This document shows, one piece after another, positions 1 through 8,953 of a stretch of 64,000 nucleotides of DNA. Where the stretch lies: positions 16,387 through 80,386 of the forward strand of contig CAVUYQ010000022.1 in the NCBI GenBank assembly GCA_963745765.1, given 5' to 3'. The notes below the pieces were generated by a model that saw nothing but the letters and a program-made list of their open reading frames with translations, was not told the origin of the DNA and did not search any database. Every line of letters starts with the position of its first letter. Position 1 is the stretch's first letter. This DNA is from Ww85 sp963745765. Its GTDB lineage: Bacteria; Desulfobacterota; Desulfobulbia; Desulfobulbales; Desulfocapsaceae. Made by a program: the position numbers and the translations under genes.

Positions 1-834
1 GTCAAGATCACTCTCGCCGGTATGGTTGAAAACTATATCCAGTATGACTTCGATCCCGGCCTGGTGCAGGCTTCTGACCATGGCCTTGAATTCATCAATA
101 TGGTTGGTCCCAACGGCGGCAAGACCGGATTTGAGGGCAAAAAAGGAAAGGGGATTGTAGCCCCAGTAATTCAGCAGTCTCTCACCGCTTTCGGGGTGGA
201 AAAACTTGTTGTCCGTCTCGTCCCATTCCTGAACCGGAAGCAGTTCCACGGCGGTGATACCGAGTTCCTTCAGGTAGGGAATTTTTTCGATGACGCCAAG
301 ATAGGTCCCTGGTGCGCTGACACCTGAACTGTCATGCCTGGTGAACCCTCGGACATGCAGCTCGTAGATGATGGTTTCAGCGGCGGGAGTGGCCGGCGGC
401 CGGTCTTCCTGCCAGTCGAACTCATCGTTCTTGGCAGGCAGGCAGAGCGGCTCTTTCCCGTAATACGAAACAGCCCCCCACGGTCGGGGAAGAAGACGGG
501 TGCAGAAGGGATCAAGGAGCACTCGATCGGGGAAAAAGAGAATGCCTTCAGAAGATTTATCCGTACCATCGACACGATACCCGTAGCGCAGCACCCTGTT
601 TTTGAACTCAAGCCCGATGTGCCAAATATCACCTGTCCGGTTGACTGTTTCATCAAGGACAATTTCCATGGTCGATGAATGGGGGGTGATTTGCTGATCA
701 AAGGCTATGACCAGTGTCACCGAGTCGGCATGACGGGCATAGAGCGCGAAATTGACATAACTCGCCTGCTCTGACATGCCGAACGGTAGTGATAAACCGG
801 GGAATTTCCTGGTTATAGGCTTTTGCATGGACAT
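1..834 (-). CDS. glgX: Glycogen debranching enzyme / isoamylase-type glycosidase (5' part, cut by window edge)
   Basis: About 278 N-terminal codons of a GH13 protein run off the left edge of the window. From the ATG at 834 (a second ATG lies at 828) the protein reads as a CBM48-type starch-binding N-terminal domain, followed by the start of a TIM barrel. Diagnostic words visible are IIYELHVRGFT, GITAVELLPV, NYWGYNPLSFFA and the first GH13 strand motif DIVFNHTGE. The family hydrolyses alpha-1,6 branches of phosphorylase-limited glycogen in the cytoplasm. The catalytic Asp and Glu lie outside the window, so GlgX versus TreZ or TreX cannot be settled. The family call is secure; the symbol is less so. 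Confidence 0.85.
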   Translation of the reverse strand, partial: MSMQKPITRKFPGLSLPFGMSEQASYVNFALYARHADSVTLVIAFDQQITPHSSTMEIVLDETVNRTGDIWHIGLEFKNRVLRYGYRVDGTDKSSEGILFFPDRVLLDPFCTRLLPRPWGAVSYYGKEPLCLPAKNDEFDWQEDRPPATPAAETIIYELHVRGFTRHDSSGVSAPGTYLGVIEKIPYLKELGITAVELLPVQEWDETDNKFFHPESGERLLNYWGYNPLSFFALKSGLAAVGTNHIDEFKAMVRSLHQAGIEVILDIVFNHTGESDLD

Positions 835-961
835 TTTGGGAATGATTATTATAATCGGTTTAGTGGTAGCTAAGTTTTAAAACAGCAGCACTATAACAGG
901 GTTTGCCGGAGCGTAACAGAAGAAAAACTGTGTTCGAAGCAGAAGCGATAAGGAGTTGACT

Positions 962-1900
962 ATGGGGATGTTTCACAAGTTGCGGGTGGGTGAAGAGACG
1001 ATCGGGTCTATCGACTGGGAAATGACTCCGGAGTTAACCTTTGGAACATTTGAATCCTGGGGCGGTCGCGAGCGTGTGCGCAGCAACAGTGAAAGAATTC
1101 ATTATTTCTTTGTCGATAATTGGGGAGATGAACCGAAGCTCTGCCTGATGGAGAGAGGTGTTAAACATGCCAAAATCGTCGCTGAGATCAAGGCCCCGAA
1201 AGAGATGGTGCAGGATTGTGTGGACAGCCAGGGGCAAGTTGCTTTTTATGACAGGAGCTTTGCCATTAATGAACAAATTCGCAACTGGCTGATCGATCAT
1301 GTGCTTGACGACGGCGATAACAGCCTTGTTCGCCCGGTAAGGGAGGTGCAGCATGTGGAGGACATGGGCAAGAGTCTGCCGAAATGGGACGGCAAGCGCG
1401 AGGCCGGCGACCTGGTTGTCCTGCCCTGCAAACAAGCCACCCTGTCTGAAGAAGAGGTGACTGGAATCATACGGGAATGGAATTTTTTTGACACGGTGCT
1501 GAACCCTGACGGAATCTTTGTCAATCACCTGCATGATAGTGGCAACCGGACTATTGTCGACCAGAAAACCGGTCTGATGTGGCAGCGTGGCGGTCTGGAT
1601 ATCAACTCGATACGTTCGCTGACAAGATCGGTGGCTGAACTCAACGCAGAACATTTTGCCGGGTACCATAACTGGCGTCTGCCGACCCTTGAGGAGGCTT
1701 TGTCGCTGATGGAGCCGTTGGCCAATGGGAAAGGAATTTTTCTTAACAGTAATTTTTCCAGGGAACAGCCTTTTGTCTTCGTTGCGGCCCGGAGAACAAC
1801 GGGCGGATACTGGTTTGTTGATTACAAACAGGGACGGGTATTCTGGTCCTCGGGCACTATTCCCGGCGGTTTCGGCCGGTTGTGTCGCACCCTTGCATGA
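962..1900 (+). CDS. DUF1566 (Lcl C-terminal) domain protein
   Basis: The start is set at ATG 962 because the ribosome site AGGAG (951-955) lies six bases upstream; an in-frame TTG at 956 directly touches that site. The C-terminal ~115 residues are a clear DUF1566 domain, with the hallmarks TGLMWQ, HNWRLPTLEEA, a GGYWFVD-type strand and a final GRLCR. The N-terminal ~190 residues resemble nothing I recognise. No signal peptide or membrane segment is seen, so a cytoplasmic location is likely. DUF1566 domains are often attached to surface or signalling proteins, but their activity is unknown. The gene stands alone: the next gene starts 360 bases away. Confidence 0.75.
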   Translation: MGMFHKLRVGEETIGSIDWEMTPELTFGTFESWGGRERVRSNSERIHYFFVDNWGDEPKLCLMERGVKHAKIVAEIKAPKEMVQDCVDSQGQVAFYDRSFAINEQIRNWLIDHVLDDGDNSLVRPVREVQHVEDMGKSLPKWDGKREAGDLVVLPCKQATLSEEEVTGIIREWNFFDTVLNPDGIFVNHLHDSGNRTIVDQKTGLMWQRGGLDINSIRSLTRSVAELNAEHFAGYHNWRLPTLEEALSLMEPLANGKGIFLNSNFSREQPFVFVAARRTTGGYWFVDYKQGRVFWSSGTIPGGFGRLCRTLA

Positions 1901-2142
1901 TTGGCTGCAACACCTCCGCTGTCCATTTATCTATAATATATTAAACATGTTACAAGGAAAATTGTTTGGTTTCGTTGCTTTCCCAGGCAGAAAAAAATCC
2001 TTCTGCGTCAATCGCTGATTACCGGTAAAAGTTAACGGTATCCTGTTATGGCAAGTGCTAACGGATGCGGCGCTGTTCTCTTTCTATTATATATTGACTT
2101 TGACAGGCAAAACACGCACAATGGCCCATATTTTTAACGCTG

Positions 2143-2184
2143 CAGCATCACCGTAACCAGCCGGTGATTGGTGCTGTGTTTTTT
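2143..2184 (+). terminator. Imperfect hairpin followed by a T run
   Basis: An inverted repeat pairs CAGC/ATCACCG with CGGTGAT/GCTG around a short loop and a small bulge, and is followed by six T residues. It lies 240 bases after the DUF1566 gene and 80 bases before the aminotransferase. It could terminate upstream transcription or act in the aminotransferase leader. Apart from this hairpin I see no gene in 1901-2264. Confidence 0.45.
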
Positions 2185-2264
2185 GTCGATCAGTTTTTTT
2201 TGTATCGCCAGCCTATTTTAACGTCAAATGACAGCCCAGCCTGGTGTTGGAGGAAGAAAAGACA

Positions 2265-3509
2265 ATGAGTAAGGAATTTCAGATCAGGTTTGCCGAGCGC
2301 ATGAACCAGTTGCCGCCCTATCTCTTCGGCATGATCAACAAGATGAAAATGGAGAAGCGCTGGAAGGGTGATGATGTCATTGATCTTGGCATGGGTAATC
2401 CCATGGACCCGACACCCGGTCCGGTTACCGAGAAGCTCTGTGAAGTTGCGGCAGACCCCAAAACACACCGCTATCCGGTTGCCGGCGGCATGAAGAACCT
2501 GAAGCGTGAGATTGCCCTTTACTACAAGCGAAATTATGATGTCGATCTTACCGGTGAGAATGACGTCATCTGCACTATCGGCTCCAAGGAGGGTATTTCG
2601 CATATGTGCCTGGCCCTTCTCGGGCCGGGAGATACGGTGCTGGTTCCGGCTCCGGCTTTTCCGATTCATGTCTATGCGGCGGTTATCGCCGGTGCCAACG
2701 TCTTGCGGATTCCTTTGAGCAATGAAGACGATTTCCTTGCCCAGATAGTCGGCATGTGTAAATCGCTGTATCCGGCACCAAAGCTTCTGATGCTGAATTT
2801 TCCGCACAACCCGACCGGCGCCCTGGCCAGCAAGGAATTTTTTGCAGAAGTCGTCAGATATGCCAGGAAGTACGGTTTCATGGTAATCAACGATTTTGCC
2901 TACTCCAAGATCACCTTTGACGGGTATGTTGCTCCCAGTTTTCTGGAGGTTCCCGGAGCCATCGAGGTTGGTGTTGAGTTCGGCTCGTTTTCGAAATCCT
3001 ATAACATGGCAGGCTGGCGGCTTGGCTATTGCGTCGGCAACCGGAACATTATCGGCGGTCTGGCAAATATCAAAGGCTACTACGATTATGGTATCTTCTC
3101 CGCCATCCAGGTTGCCGGCATTGTCGCCATGCGCGACTGTGATGCCGATATCGTCGAGCAGGCTGCCATCTACCAGCATCGCCGGGATGTCATGTGCGAA
3201 GGATTGACCAAGATGGGCTGGGAGGTGGAGACACCAAAGGCCGGAATGTTCCTCTGGGCAAAAATACCGGAGCCCTATTGCCGGATGGGTTCCGTCAAAT
3301 TTGCCGTTGAGATGATGGATCGCGCCAATGTCGCCGTTGCTCCCGGTGCCGGTTTTGGCGAGGAGGGTGAAGGTTATCTCCGGCTTGCTCTCGTCGAGAA
3401 TGACAACCGCATCCGGCAGGCCCTGAAACAGGTGCGTCAGGCCCTAAAGGAGATCGATCGCGAGGTGGCGGCGGGAACCTTCAGGCTGGAACTCGATAGC
3501 GCCGACTGA
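2265..3509 (+). CDS. PLP-dependent class I aminotransferase, AlaC / LL-DAP aminotransferase-like
   Basis: The start is ATG 2265, which has GGAGGAAG eight bases upstream; an in-frame GTG at 2244 has no such site. The 414-residue protein is a fold-type I aminotransferase: DLGMGNP near the N-terminus, THRYPVAGG, the GSKEG segment, NFPHNPTG, and the PLP lysine in SFSKSYNMAGWRLGY (about Lys244). The closest remembered family is AlaC (glutamate-pyruvate transaminase), which is related to LL-diaminopimelate aminotransferase, so the exact substrate is uncertain. A LysE-type exporter starts 15 bases after its stop, which suggests the pair makes or clears an amino acid and exports the excess. Confidence 0.85.
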   Translation: MSKEFQIRFAERMNQLPPYLFGMINKMKMEKRWKGDDVIDLGMGNPMDPTPGPVTEKLCEVAADPKTHRYPVAGGMKNLKREIALYYKRNYDVDLTGENDVICTIGSKEGISHMCLALLGPGDTVLVPAPAFPIHVYAAVIAGANVLRIPLSNEDDFLAQIVGMCKSLYPAPKLLMLNFPHNPTGALASKEFFAEVVRYARKYGFMVINDFAYSKITFDGYVAPSFLEVPGAIEVGVEFGSFSKSYNMAGWRLGYCVGNRNIIGGLANIKGYYDYGIFSAIQVAGIVAMRDCDADIVEQAAIYQHRRDVMCEGLTKMGWEVETPKAGMFLWAKIPEPYCRMGSVKFAVEMMDRANVAVAPGAGFGEEGEGYLRLALVENDNRIRQALKQVRQALKEIDREVAAGTFRLELDSAD

Positions 3510-3524
3510 TCAGCGTCTCCCGTC

Positions 3525-4166
3525 ATGTTCGGAACTGAAAATCTGGCCGTTTTTGTTGGAACCGGCATTCTGCTCAATCTCTTTCCCGGTCCCGATACAA
3601 TCTATATCATCGGCCGCAGCCTGAGCCAGGGAAAGGCCGCCGGTGTTTGCGCCGCCCTTGGCATCAGTACCGGGGCAATTGTACACACCCTGCTTGGAGC
3701 CTTCGGGCTTTCCGCTATTCTTGCCACCTCCGCCTCCGCCTTCATGATTCTGAAATATGCCGGTTGTGCGTACCTGATCTATCAGGGCATACGGCTGTTC
3801 ATTGAAAGGCCGCAACAGACCGATATGACAGACGGGAAACGCCCTCGTGTCAGACTGCAGCGGATTTACCGGCAGGGCGCCGTGACCAATATCCTCAACC
3901 CCAAAGTTGCCGTTTTTTTTCTTGCCTTCCTTCCCCAGTTTATTTCCTTTTCAAGCCCGAACAAACCGTTCTCCTTTATTTTTCTCGGGGCTCTTTTCGT
4001 CACTACCGGAACAATCTGGTGTCTTATTGTTGCCGTTTTCGCGTCCTCGCTCAGCAGGCGCATGCGCAAATCTGAGGTAATGTCGAATCGGTTGCGTAAG
4101 CTCAACGGCACTATTTTTATTCTGCTTGGTCTCAAACTTGCGACCACAAAGATAGAATTAGGTTAG
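3525..4166 (+). CDS. LysE/RhtB family amino-acid exporter
   Basis: This 213-residue hydrophobic protein has about six membrane segments. It carries the family signature NLFPGPDTIYI near the N-terminus, TGAIVHTLLGAFGLS, and NPKVAVFFLAFLPQF in the middle. LysE/RhtB proteins export amino acids such as lysine, threonine or homoserine lactone by proton antiport in the inner membrane. The gene follows the aminotransferase by 15 bases and is probably cotranscribed. Which amino acid it exports cannot be read from the sequence. Confidence 0.88.
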   Translation: MFGTENLAVFVGTGILLNLFPGPDTIYIIGRSLSQGKAAGVCAALGISTGAIVHTLLGAFGLSAILATSASAFMILKYAGCAYLIYQGIRLFIERPQQTDMTDGKRPRVRLQRIYRQGAVTNILNPKVAVFFLAFLPQFISFSSPNKPFSFIFLGALFVTTGTIWCLIVAVFASSLSRRMRKSEVMSNRLRKLNGTIFILLGLKLATTKIELG

Positions 4167-4379
4167 GGTCGTAAAAAAGCTGTATTGATCAAGTCCTGAT
4201 GAAATCGGACAGTTCACCCCAGATTGATGGGCTAGAAGATGCTAAGGAAGAAGGTAAAATCCAGGCGTATTCATATTTTTTAACATTGCCAGCGTATCTA
4301 TAAAGTGTGCTTGCCCGACAGGTTAGGTTTGTAGTATTGACGACATCCCTCAACAACAGGCTGATCTTGCCTGGCAGAG

Positions 4380-5195
4380 TTATTTTGGAAACATGAACTG
4401 AACCTGGGCGCGAATCTGCCAGTCCGGGCCGTCATCAGGAGTGACGACGTTGTAGTAGGCCTGCAGAGACGCATTCACCGGCAGTTTGCCGACGTGAAAG
4501 ATCTTGCCGATACCGCCGCCCAACGGCACCGTCCATTGGTTACCGGTGTCGGCCTCCCAATTGACGGTGGCAATGGGTGCGCTGGTAAGATAGAAACCGG
4601 GGAAGTTGTAATTAAGAAAGGGCTGGATCAGGCCGTTGTTGTAGGAGCCGCCCTGCTCATCACTGGAGAGCGACCAGACATTGTTGACCAGGACCCCATA
4701 GACCCAGGGATCGCCCTTTTCGAGGTGCAGTACAACCCCCGAGGCGCCAAGACCCCAGTTCTTGTTGCCGAGAACCTCGTCGCTGTTGGTGGGAATCTGC
4801 ACAACCGGACCGACGCCCCAGATGAACTTACCGGGGTTGGCAGGAGAGAGAAAACCCGTGAAGACCATATCCCCGATGCCGTTGGTCCGGTCATCACCCG
4901 GATAGAGCGAAGGCATGGAGACCACCGGCAGGATGGTGCGGGTGATAATATTCCAGTCGCTGTTAACCGAAACAGGAATCACCGGCTGGATGTTAAGTAC
5001 GTTCTGTGTGCCCTTTTCCGGCCCGTAATTGAGATTGGTATTATTCTGAAACGGCACGCTGATCAGGTTGCCGACAGGGTTCTGGGCAAGCTTGGCCAGT
5101 TCCTCGGCGCTGAGCTCGGCGTGGGCGGGTGTATTCACCAGCATTACAATCATACACGATACCGCAGCCAAGCATAGCATTCTGGATTTACTCAT
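4380..5195 (-). CDS. Outer-membrane beta-barrel protein of the 'transporter / neuromedin U' type
   Basis: A 271-residue secreted protein with a classic signal peptide ending in AHA at about residue 27. The mature part is rich in alternating strands with aromatic girdle residues, and the last residue block (QVQFMFPK) resembles a barrel C-terminus. The motif GIGDMVFTGFLSP and the VGPVVQIPT segment are typical of proteins annotated as 'transporter' or MetA-pathway-of-phenol-degradation family. It stands alone, transcribed towards the LysE gene. No specific substrate can be given. Confidence 0.6.
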   Translation of the reverse strand: MSKSRMLCLAAVSCMIVMLVNTPAHAELSAEELAKLAQNPVGNLISVPFQNNTNLNYGPEKGTQNVLNIQPVIPVSVNSDWNIITRTILPVVSMPSLYPGDDRTNGIGDMVFTGFLSPANPGKFIWGVGPVVQIPTNSDEVLGNKNWGLGASGVVLHLEKGDPWVYGVLVNNVWSLSSDEQGGSYNNGLIQPFLNYNFPGFYLTSAPIATVNWEADTGNQWTVPLGGGIGKIFHVGKLPVNASLQAYYNVVTPDDGPDWQIRAQVQFMFPK

Positions 5196-5539
5196 GTTTA
5201 TTTGCTCCCAGCATAATTTTTGATGAAATGAGATCGTTCGTCAACAATAGAAAGTAAACTTCATTTCCAATTTTCACGAGAGATATTTTTGCCAAGGCCG
5301 ATTTCTGTTTAAGTTGTACGGTTAATGTTGCCAGATTGGACCTTCTGTTTTCCACCGCATTACGGTTCTCCTCTGTTTTTAAATGAAAACGGGTGCTGTT
5401 CCCTGCATTTACTCCTTGACTACCGGATGAGAAGGGTTGGCGGCCAAGTGAGATCGAACTGGCGCGATAAACCAGGATGGCTAACATCTAACTGGTCTTT
5501 CTCTGTCAAGAGATACTATTCCCCTGAAAGGTCCAGTCG
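5196..5539. other. Intergenic space, no gene seen
   Basis: The space lies between the start of the barrel gene and the stop of ovoA. The reading frames present have no family resemblance or ribosome site that I can find. It presumably holds the barrel-gene promoter. Confidence 0.5.
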
Positions 5540-7645
5540 TTAATGCTTTTGCCAGACCGTCAGTTGACTGATGGAATGCTGAAATTTCCGGGACGTTTCT
5601 CTCGTGACGAATTCGATATCACGTGGCGTGCCAACCATGGTGAAATGGGTGCTCAATAATTCTTTCAGACCATCAAGTGTTGTATGTGGTTCACCATCGC
5701 GGCGATAGCCTCCTACCCAGTTTTCCCGTTTGGTAAATTCTGCGATCCATGTATAGGGTGAAGCGATCACCAGCAGACCTTCCCGGTTGATTCGCTCGTG
5801 AATGGTGGTGAGGAAATGGATGGGCCTTGACAGTCGGTCTATAAGATTGGCAGCCAGCACGAGGTCGTAATTACTGAACTGCGGTTTCAGGTTCTGAGCG
5901 TCCGCCTGAAAGAATTCAACCTTATGGGCGATGTCACTAAGCCCGATATCCTGCAGTTTCCGCTCATGGAATGAAACGATCTCACCTTCTACCGGCAGCT
6001 CATAACGGATGACACCTTTTTCCTGCATCTGGTATGCGATACGAATGAATCTGGCGGAAAAGTCGAGGCCGCTGACAAAATCAAATTCCCTGGCGAGTTC
6101 AAAACTTGCCCGACCGACCGAGCAGCCGATATCAAGAGCCCTTTTCCTGGTCCTGTTGCGCATCAGCTCAAGACAGATATGCGCGCAGCGGGCAGGGAAA
6201 TTTTCAACGCCGAAAAATGGTTCTCCGTAATGGGCTTCACAATACTGAGAAACCGCTGTGTCGCTTTCATACATGGCTTCTGCCGTCTCAAGGGGCTGCT
6301 CCGACTCGACATAGCGAAACCCTGCGTGCTGGAAGAAGTGCCGGCGGAACGCATAGCGGCTGTCCCTCGTTGCTTCATTGCCGGTGGATATCCATGAGCC
6401 GCCTTTTATCAGATTGTGCTGGGTGTCGAAGGTCGGGGTTGAAAAGTCATCATACCAGGGATGAACTTCAAACCCTTCAAACCCGTTGATGGGTGTTTCC
6501 GTCCATTGCCAGACATTGCCAATGATGTCATGGAATTCACCGAAACGAAAGGAATCGACGGGACAGGGGGAACACCAATGCTCGAGATTAATATTTCCAG
6601 GTGCCTTGAGCCAGTGGGGCTGATCCGGTATATCATGGAGGTCGTGAAGCCGGTACCATTCATCCTCTGTCGGCAGCCTGATTGGTTTTCCTTTCTGCTC
6701 AGCGAGCCAGTTGCAGAACGCTTTTGCCTCAAGGTAATTCACCTCGACCGGCCAGTTCCAGGGCATCTCAATGATCTGGGCAAGGGTACGCAAGCGATAG
6801 GTACCACTATCTTCCAGCCAGAAAAGCGGCTGTTTCACCTGGCTGTATTGCAACCACTTCCAGCCTTCTGCCGTCCAGTAGTTTTCTTTGGCATAGCCGT
6901 TGTCATCGACAAACTGACGGTATTCAGCGTTTGAAACGAGATACTTTGAGGCGCTGAAATCCCAGACGTCAAACGTATGATGACCATATTCATTATCCCA
7001 TCCGTAGAGGGGATGGTCCTTCTTCTTGCCAAGCACTACCGTTCCGCCCGCTACCGGCAAAAGCTCATTCTCCGGTGCGCTGCCCTTGTGGGGACAGATC
7101 GTCCACTCATCGAGCGGACGAACCTCGTGGATCGGCAGGCGGCGGATAATGACAGACGAGGTCTCGAGATGGATTCGCTGGTGCTCAATCCCCATCACGA
7201 TGACCCAGAAGGGGCTTTCCCAGGTTATGGGCAGCGTCAGTGGCAGCTCTTTAATGAGACTCGCAACATACGTACGGATTTGGCCGCGATATGCACGCAC
7301 ATCCGCAACCGAGGGCCAATTGTAATTTTTTTCATCCAGGTCATCCCAGGACATCTCGTCAACCCCGATGGCGAACATTGACTCAAACGCCGGGCTGAAT
7401 CTCTTCTCGGCCACTTTGGAGATGTTGAGCTTGTTTATATAGAAAGTGGCGGTGTGTCCCAGGTAGAAAATGAGCGGATGCCGGAGCGGTTCAGCCCTGA
7501 GGTAAAAGCTCTCATCATGTGCGAGGTGATCATACAGGCGGCTGTCAAGATCAAAGGTACGGAGAAAATAGTTCAAGATCTCTTCGCGCTTTTCAGTCTC
7601 GCTTCCTCTGTTGAGGACTGGCGTGCGGGTGTTCATCAAATCCAT
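5540..7645 (-). CDS. ovoA: 5-histidylcysteine sulfoxide synthase / mercaptohistidine N-methyltransferase (ovothiol synthase OvoA)
   Basis: This 701-residue protein has the full three-domain OvoA layout. A DinB-like domain (about 20-190) holds the iron ligands His64, His155 and His159, the latter two in EHQRIHLE. An FGE/EgtB-type C-lectin domain spans about 195-446 (RLPTEDEW, GNVWQWTE, KGGSWIS, FRRHFF, AGFRYV). A SAM methyltransferase domain starts with ALDIGCSVGR at about 503. OvoA joins cysteine sulfur to C5 of histidine with O2 and Fe(II), then the C-terminal domain methylates the imidazole to give ovothiol A, a redox thiol. The ATG at 7645 has AAGGTGG upstream. The gene is monocistronic. 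An O2-dependent enzyme here points to at least transient oxygen exposure. Confidence 0.93.
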   Translation of the reverse strand: MDLMNTRTPVLNRGSETEKREEILNYFLRTFDLDSRLYDHLAHDESFYLRAEPLRHPLIFYLGHTATFYINKLNISKVAEKRFSPAFESMFAIGVDEMSWDDLDEKNYNWPSVADVRAYRGQIRTYVASLIKELPLTLPITWESPFWVIVMGIEHQRIHLETSSVIIRRLPIHEVRPLDEWTICPHKGSAPENELLPVAGGTVVLGKKKDHPLYGWDNEYGHHTFDVWDFSASKYLVSNAEYRQFVDDNGYAKENYWTAEGWKWLQYSQVKQPLFWLEDSGTYRLRTLAQIIEMPWNWPVEVNYLEAKAFCNWLAEQKGKPIRLPTEDEWYRLHDLHDIPDQPHWLKAPGNINLEHWCSPCPVDSFRFGEFHDIIGNVWQWTETPINGFEGFEVHPWYDDFSTPTFDTQHNLIKGGSWISTGNEATRDSRYAFRRHFFQHAGFRYVESEQPLETAEAMYESDTAVSQYCEAHYGEPFFGVENFPARCAHICLELMRNRTRKRALDIGCSVGRASFELAREFDFVSGLDFSARFIRIAYQMQEKGVIRYELPVEGEIVSFHERKLQDIGLSDIAHKVEFFQADAQNLKPQFSNYDLVLAANLIDRLSRPIHFLTTIHERINREGLLVIASPYTWIAEFTKRENWVGGYRRDGEPHTTLDGLKELLSTHFTMVGTPRDIEFVTRETSRKFQHSISQLTVWQKH

Positions 7646-8027
7646 TTATCCACCTTGCAACTTTTGAAATTGAATGCGATTTCAATGGAACCATTGTTGC
7701 AAGAATAGGTATGGCCGGATAACGTGTCAACGGTGTTTAACGAGTCATTTTATTGATCCCGTCCGCTCTGAAAGCACTGAGAAATGGGAATGACCGCACC
7801 CGAGACGGCGTTACTGCGGCAAAATTTTCACACGCGCCTTGATTTTGAACTAAAATCAAAATTTTGCAAGGTACCCTTTGATTTGCAATGCCTTTACCAT
7901 TTACGATTTCAGGACGTTTTAACAATTATGGTTGTTGTAACAATAAGATTTATGTTTTTACGATTACTACGTATATTGATGGATATTAGGACGGATTTTT
8001 TTACAGTCAAAAATAACCAACATCGAT
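7646..8027. other. Intergenic space between ovoA and the AlaX-like gene
   Basis: The space is AT-rich and lies between divergently transcribed genes, so promoters for both should be here. I see no convincing coding region. The frame overlapping the start of the AlaX-like gene is a shadow. Confidence 0.5.
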
Positions 8028-8468
8028 ATGGCAAAATCTTATGCTCCGCGTATGCATTCAGCGGAACACATACTCAATCAGTCAATGGTCAGGAAATTCG
8101 ACTGTGGACGTTGTTTCAGCGCCCACGTGAACAAGAAGAAGTCCAAGTGTGACTACCACTTCGATAGAGCCTTGACCGATGACGAAGCGAAGGAAGTGGA
8201 AGCAGCGGTTAATAAAGCGATTTCAGCGAACCTGGATGTAACCGAAGAGATGGTTTCCCTTGAGGAAGCCAATCGAAACTTCAACCTCACTCGTCTTCCG
8301 GATGGAGTCGAAACCGTTCGCATAGTGCGCATCGGCGACTATGATTCCTGCCCTTGCATCGGCGAACATGTGGACAATACTGCCGAAATAGGAGAGTTTC
8401 ATATGATCTCCCAAAATTTCAACGGCGGCATTCTTCGGATACGCTACAAACTCGGCAACCCGGAATAG
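8028..8468 (+). CDS. Small AlaX-like trans-editing (threonyl/alanyl-tRNA SAD) domain protein
   Basis: A 146-residue single-domain protein resembling the second additional domain of Thr/Ala-tRNA synthetases. The zinc motifs of AlaX proteins are visible: HSAEH at 10-14 (HxxxH) and CPCIGEH at 108-114, giving Cys110-x3-His114. The usual glycine-rich CGGTH is replaced by CIGEH. AlaX proteins hydrolyse Ser- or Gly-mischarged tRNA-Ala in the cytoplasm. The short length fits a stand-alone editing factor without the N-terminal OB domain. No clear ribosome site precedes ATG 8028. The family call is fairly safe; the tRNA substrate is inferred. Confidence 0.7.
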   Translation: MAKSYAPRMHSAEHILNQSMVRKFDCGRCFSAHVNKKKSKCDYHFDRALTDDEAKEVEAAVNKAISANLDVTEEMVSLEEANRNFNLTRLPDGVETVRIVRIGDYDSCPCIGEHVDNTAEIGEFHMISQNFNGGILRIRYKLGNPE

Positions 8469-8617
8469 CGACAAGAATCAGCAGGGAAAAGAAATCATCC
8501 GGTTCGCCGGCCGGGGACTGCCTGTTAGGCTGCGGCTGAAGCAATCACAAAACAATCTTTTGATGACTATGCCTGTTTTGGTCTCCACTATTGCCGACCG
8601 ACTTCTTTTCCATGTTA

Positions 8618-8667
8618 AATCGGCCTTTCTACGTTACCTGATATTTGATACCTAAAAAGGCCGGTTT
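8618..8667. repeat. Inverted repeat in the AlaX-lexA intergenic space
   Basis: AATCGGCCTTT and AAAGGCCGGTT form a near-perfect 11-base stem around a loop of about 27 bases. This may terminate the AlaX-like transcript, or it may be a passive element. The rest of 8469-8882 shows nothing I can assign. Confidence 0.35.
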
Positions 8668-8882
8668 AACGGGAAGTGGCGCCGCAAAACCGAACAAGCC
8701 GCAAGGTGGAAAATCTATTACCCCGCCAAAGATATTTTTCATGGCAATCTCAACAAATTAACAGCAATTCAGGTTTACTTTCTTCCTTATTATCCCCATT
8801 ATATGTGTCCGCTTTATCCAGGTGATTTTTTGCACAGCCATCTCTCCGCTTGAGTTTTTCCCGGTTTTTTACAACCGCCTTT

Positions 8883-8940
8883 AATGTAAATTGACATTCG
8901 GGATTGGTGTGCTAAAATAGCAATAAAGTACATTTACATT
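8883..8940 (+). promoter_or_regulatory. Sigma-70-type promoter flanked by two operator-like motifs upstream of lexA-DUF72-imuB-dnaE2
   Basis: TTGACA (8891-8896) and TAAAAT (8913-8918), with a 16-base spacer, make a strong sigma-70-type promoter. An AATGTAAAT-centred 16-mer occurs twice. At 8883-8898 it overlaps the -35 and is a palindrome with arms AATGT/ACATT. At 8925-8940 it lies downstream of the -10 in inverted orientation and shares nine consecutive bases. The placement is what an autorepressor operator pair would look like. The motif is unlike the classic E. coli or Bacillus SOS boxes, so the operator role is inferred. Confidence 0.6.
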
Positions 8941-8953
8941 CAAGGTGGTATTC

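Noticed and set aside
270..701. 143-codon minus-strand frame inside the debranching gene
   Set aside because: It is an alternative frame; the frame from 834 shows unbroken GH13 similarity over the same bases.
1034..1669. 211-codon antisense frame over the DUF1566 gene
   Set aside because: No ribosome site or family resemblance; shadow of the sense gene.
2190..3179. 329-codon antisense frame over the aminotransferase
   Set aside because: Long only because of codon bias in the sense gene; no recognisable domain.
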